A stretch of DNA of 64,000 nucleotides, from positions 1 to 64,000 of the forward strand of contig NGBS01001164.1 of assembly GCA_002245135.1 (NCBI GenBank), in the 5' to 3' direction. Source of the DNA: Proteromonas lacertae (Eukaryota; Sar; Bigyra; Opalinata; Proteromonadidae). The notes beneath the pieces are model-generated. The model saw nothing but the letters and a program-made list of their open reading frames with translations, made no database searches and was not told the DNA's origin. Shown here piece by piece: positions 62,668 through 64,000 of this stretch. The first letter of the stretch is position 1. Every line of letters starts with the position of its first letter. A program made the position numbers and the translations under genes.

Positions 62668-64000
62668 ATGTATCGGATTGATGTAAATGAAGATGAAAAG
62701 TATTGATTTTTTAATTTATTCGATATAGTGCAAATAAAACTGAGGTAGAAAGAACATCGGGGATAAATACAGAAACTCCGTATTTCTACTTTTCATTATT
62801 GCTTTTAGAATAAATACAGAGATAAACCTAAAATTTCCAACGTATATAGCTCAGATTATTTTTTCTTAGAACTTTTCCGACTATTACTTCATCTGGAATA
62901 AATAGTTTCTCTGTGACAAGTATAATATAACCATTTAATTTGAACCAATAGGCAGCAATAGAAAAGATTCCATAGTAACTATAGGAAGTGATACTTGCTG
63001 TATATTATCACCTGAAGATCGAGAAATCTGTGAAAACAATAAGAAATATAAAAATGATCCTTTAAATCACTTAGTAAGTGAAGTCTATAAGAATACATTT
63101 GTAATTGTTGAAGACACAATAACGATACAAGATGCAATATGTTTGTTGTATCAAAAGAAGTATAATTATCTATATTAATGCATGATATAGGTGTGATTCA
63201 CTGTTAATTACACATCAAAAGGCATATGTAAAATCATTGTCACGGACAGATATAGCTTGTTCTGTATTATCGAATGGTTTACTTCATGAAAACAAAACAC
63301 TTGAAGAAATAATTAAATTAGAAGAATCTGATAGTTGTAAAACCATCAGTTCATCAGCTACAATATTAGAATGTATGAGAAGGATGAAAAAAGAAGTATA
63401 AATTACATTATCATTATCTCTATTATAATAGGAAACAAATTATTTATTAGTGGAAGAAGGATCAAGTGGTTTAAGTGGAATAATAACTGAACATTCAATA
63501 TTTAATTATATTGGAGAACAGTTGGCTAAAAGTGTAGTATCCAATGGTGAAAATATGAGTCATTATGGATATAAAATAAAGAAATTTTTAGATTCATTAT
63601 GTATATATATATATTTCATTTTAATTATATATTTTCTATAGATTATCAATTTTTTATTCTTTTATTTCTCTTAGTAAATATCGCAATATTTATATCATCA
63701 TTCACATATATGAATTTCGATTTAGCAGTTATTATGAATTTACCATTCTCTGTAATTTTATTTATTGAATTATTAATAAGAATTAAAATCACTGGTGTAA
63801 AACATATGTGTAAAATAGATCTAACTGCAGGAATATTAACTGTACTCGCACTTCTAACAGGTATAGCATCAATAAAAGTAACAGACACATATGAAAGAGC
63901 AAGAATGGGAGTATATATAGTGAATATAGTGGTAACTACGTTGAGAGCTTTTGTATTAGGAATTATAAAAGCAATTCAATATAAAAAGAAAGTAATAAAA
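62668..64000 (+). CDS. CBS-pair protein with C-terminal membrane domain (3' end outside window)
   Basis: The start at 62668 (MYRIDVNEDE) is followed by introns 62700-62728, 62780-62808, 62842-62869, 62920-62951, 63160-63190, 63396-63431 and 63601-63641 (28-41 nt), all in phase. The first about 95 residues are Thr/Ser/Asn-rich and probably disordered. A CBS pair follows: TFVIVEDTITIQDAI with LLITHQKAYVKSLSRTDI, then CKTISSSATILECMRRM with NYLLVEEGSSGLSGIITEH. CBS pairs bind adenosine nucleotides. After residue of about 255 come hydrophobic segments (YYQFFILLFLLVNIAIF, LPFSVILFIELLIRIKI, LTAGILTVLALLTGIAS, MGVYIVNIVVTTLRAF) and a basic end (QYKKKVIK), suggesting an S1-S4 bundle. It may be a nucleotide-regulated channel or voltage-sensor protein; this is inference. 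The frame is open at the window edge. Confidence 0.7.

Noticed and set aside
63646-63888. Minus-strand 80-aa open frame
   Set aside because: It overlaps the membrane-domain exon of the CBS protein, whose splice junctions are all in phase.
1-64000. tRNA, rRNA, CRISPR array or bacterial operon features
   Set aside because: No cloverleaf with a GTTCRA box, no rRNA-like stretch and no spaced repeats were found; micro-introns and nuclear-type genes show this is eukaryotic.
1-64000. Ciliate-type reassigned stop codons, prompted by small introns and TA-flanked insertion
   Set aside because: TAA, TAG and TGA all end well-supported genes (for example TAA for Rpt5 and TGA for the acyl-CoA synthetase), and no conserved domain needs a stop read as sense.

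Overview
This is 64 kb of a very AT-rich nuclear genome from a single-celled eukaryote. Genes are split by tiny spliceosomal introns, mostly 25-42 nt, that nearly all start GTAT and end TAG. TAA, TAG and TGA are all used as stops. A nephrocystin-4 homologue implies a cilium or flagellum. The lineage is not resolved: an AT-rich flagellated protist or a zoosporic, chytrid-like fungus (a Bfr1 homologue is present) are both possible. I rebuilt most gene models by joining exons at GT-AG sites and checking phase, and most close exactly in frame.

Layout. 0-8 kb: a decayed coiled-coil gene, a degenerate STK32/YANK-type pseudokinase, a DUSP12/Yvh1-like phosphatase, a small surface protein with a cadherin/dystroglycan-like repeat, a small four-TM protein, and a long-chain acyl-CoA synthetase. 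8-41.7 kb, minus strand: two giant surface genes in tandem, 152 bp apart. The downstream one (8068-20214) is a class C GPCR of about 3,890 aa whose ectodomain is a chain of about nine Venus-flytrap domains. The upstream one (20367-41650) is a single-pass protein of 7,064 aa, built from about 34 He_PIG/cadherin-like repeats, 13 CCP/HRM-like cysteine modules, about six PA14-like domains and a four-fold 1.9-kb super-repeat, nearly all in one 20.7-kb exon. 42-51 kb: a Bfr1-like coiled-coil gene; a PKA catalytic-subunit gene cut in two by a 4.94-kb insertion flanked by a 3-bp ATA duplication and holding decayed gene relics; and an intact STK32/YANK kinase. 51.5-64 kb: an unknown protein, a frame-broken pseudokinase-LRR gene, proteasome ATPase Rpt5, nephrocystin-4 (head to head with Rpt5, 86 bp apart), and a CBS-pair membrane protein cut by the window edge.

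The most novel items are the multi-flytrap GPCR beside the giant adhesin, which could serve together in sensing and contact at the cell surface (inference), and the insertion-split PKA gene. Several genes carry single-base frame breaks, often in A-runs, while the 20.7-kb exon has none, so many of these breaks may be true decay rather than sequencing error.
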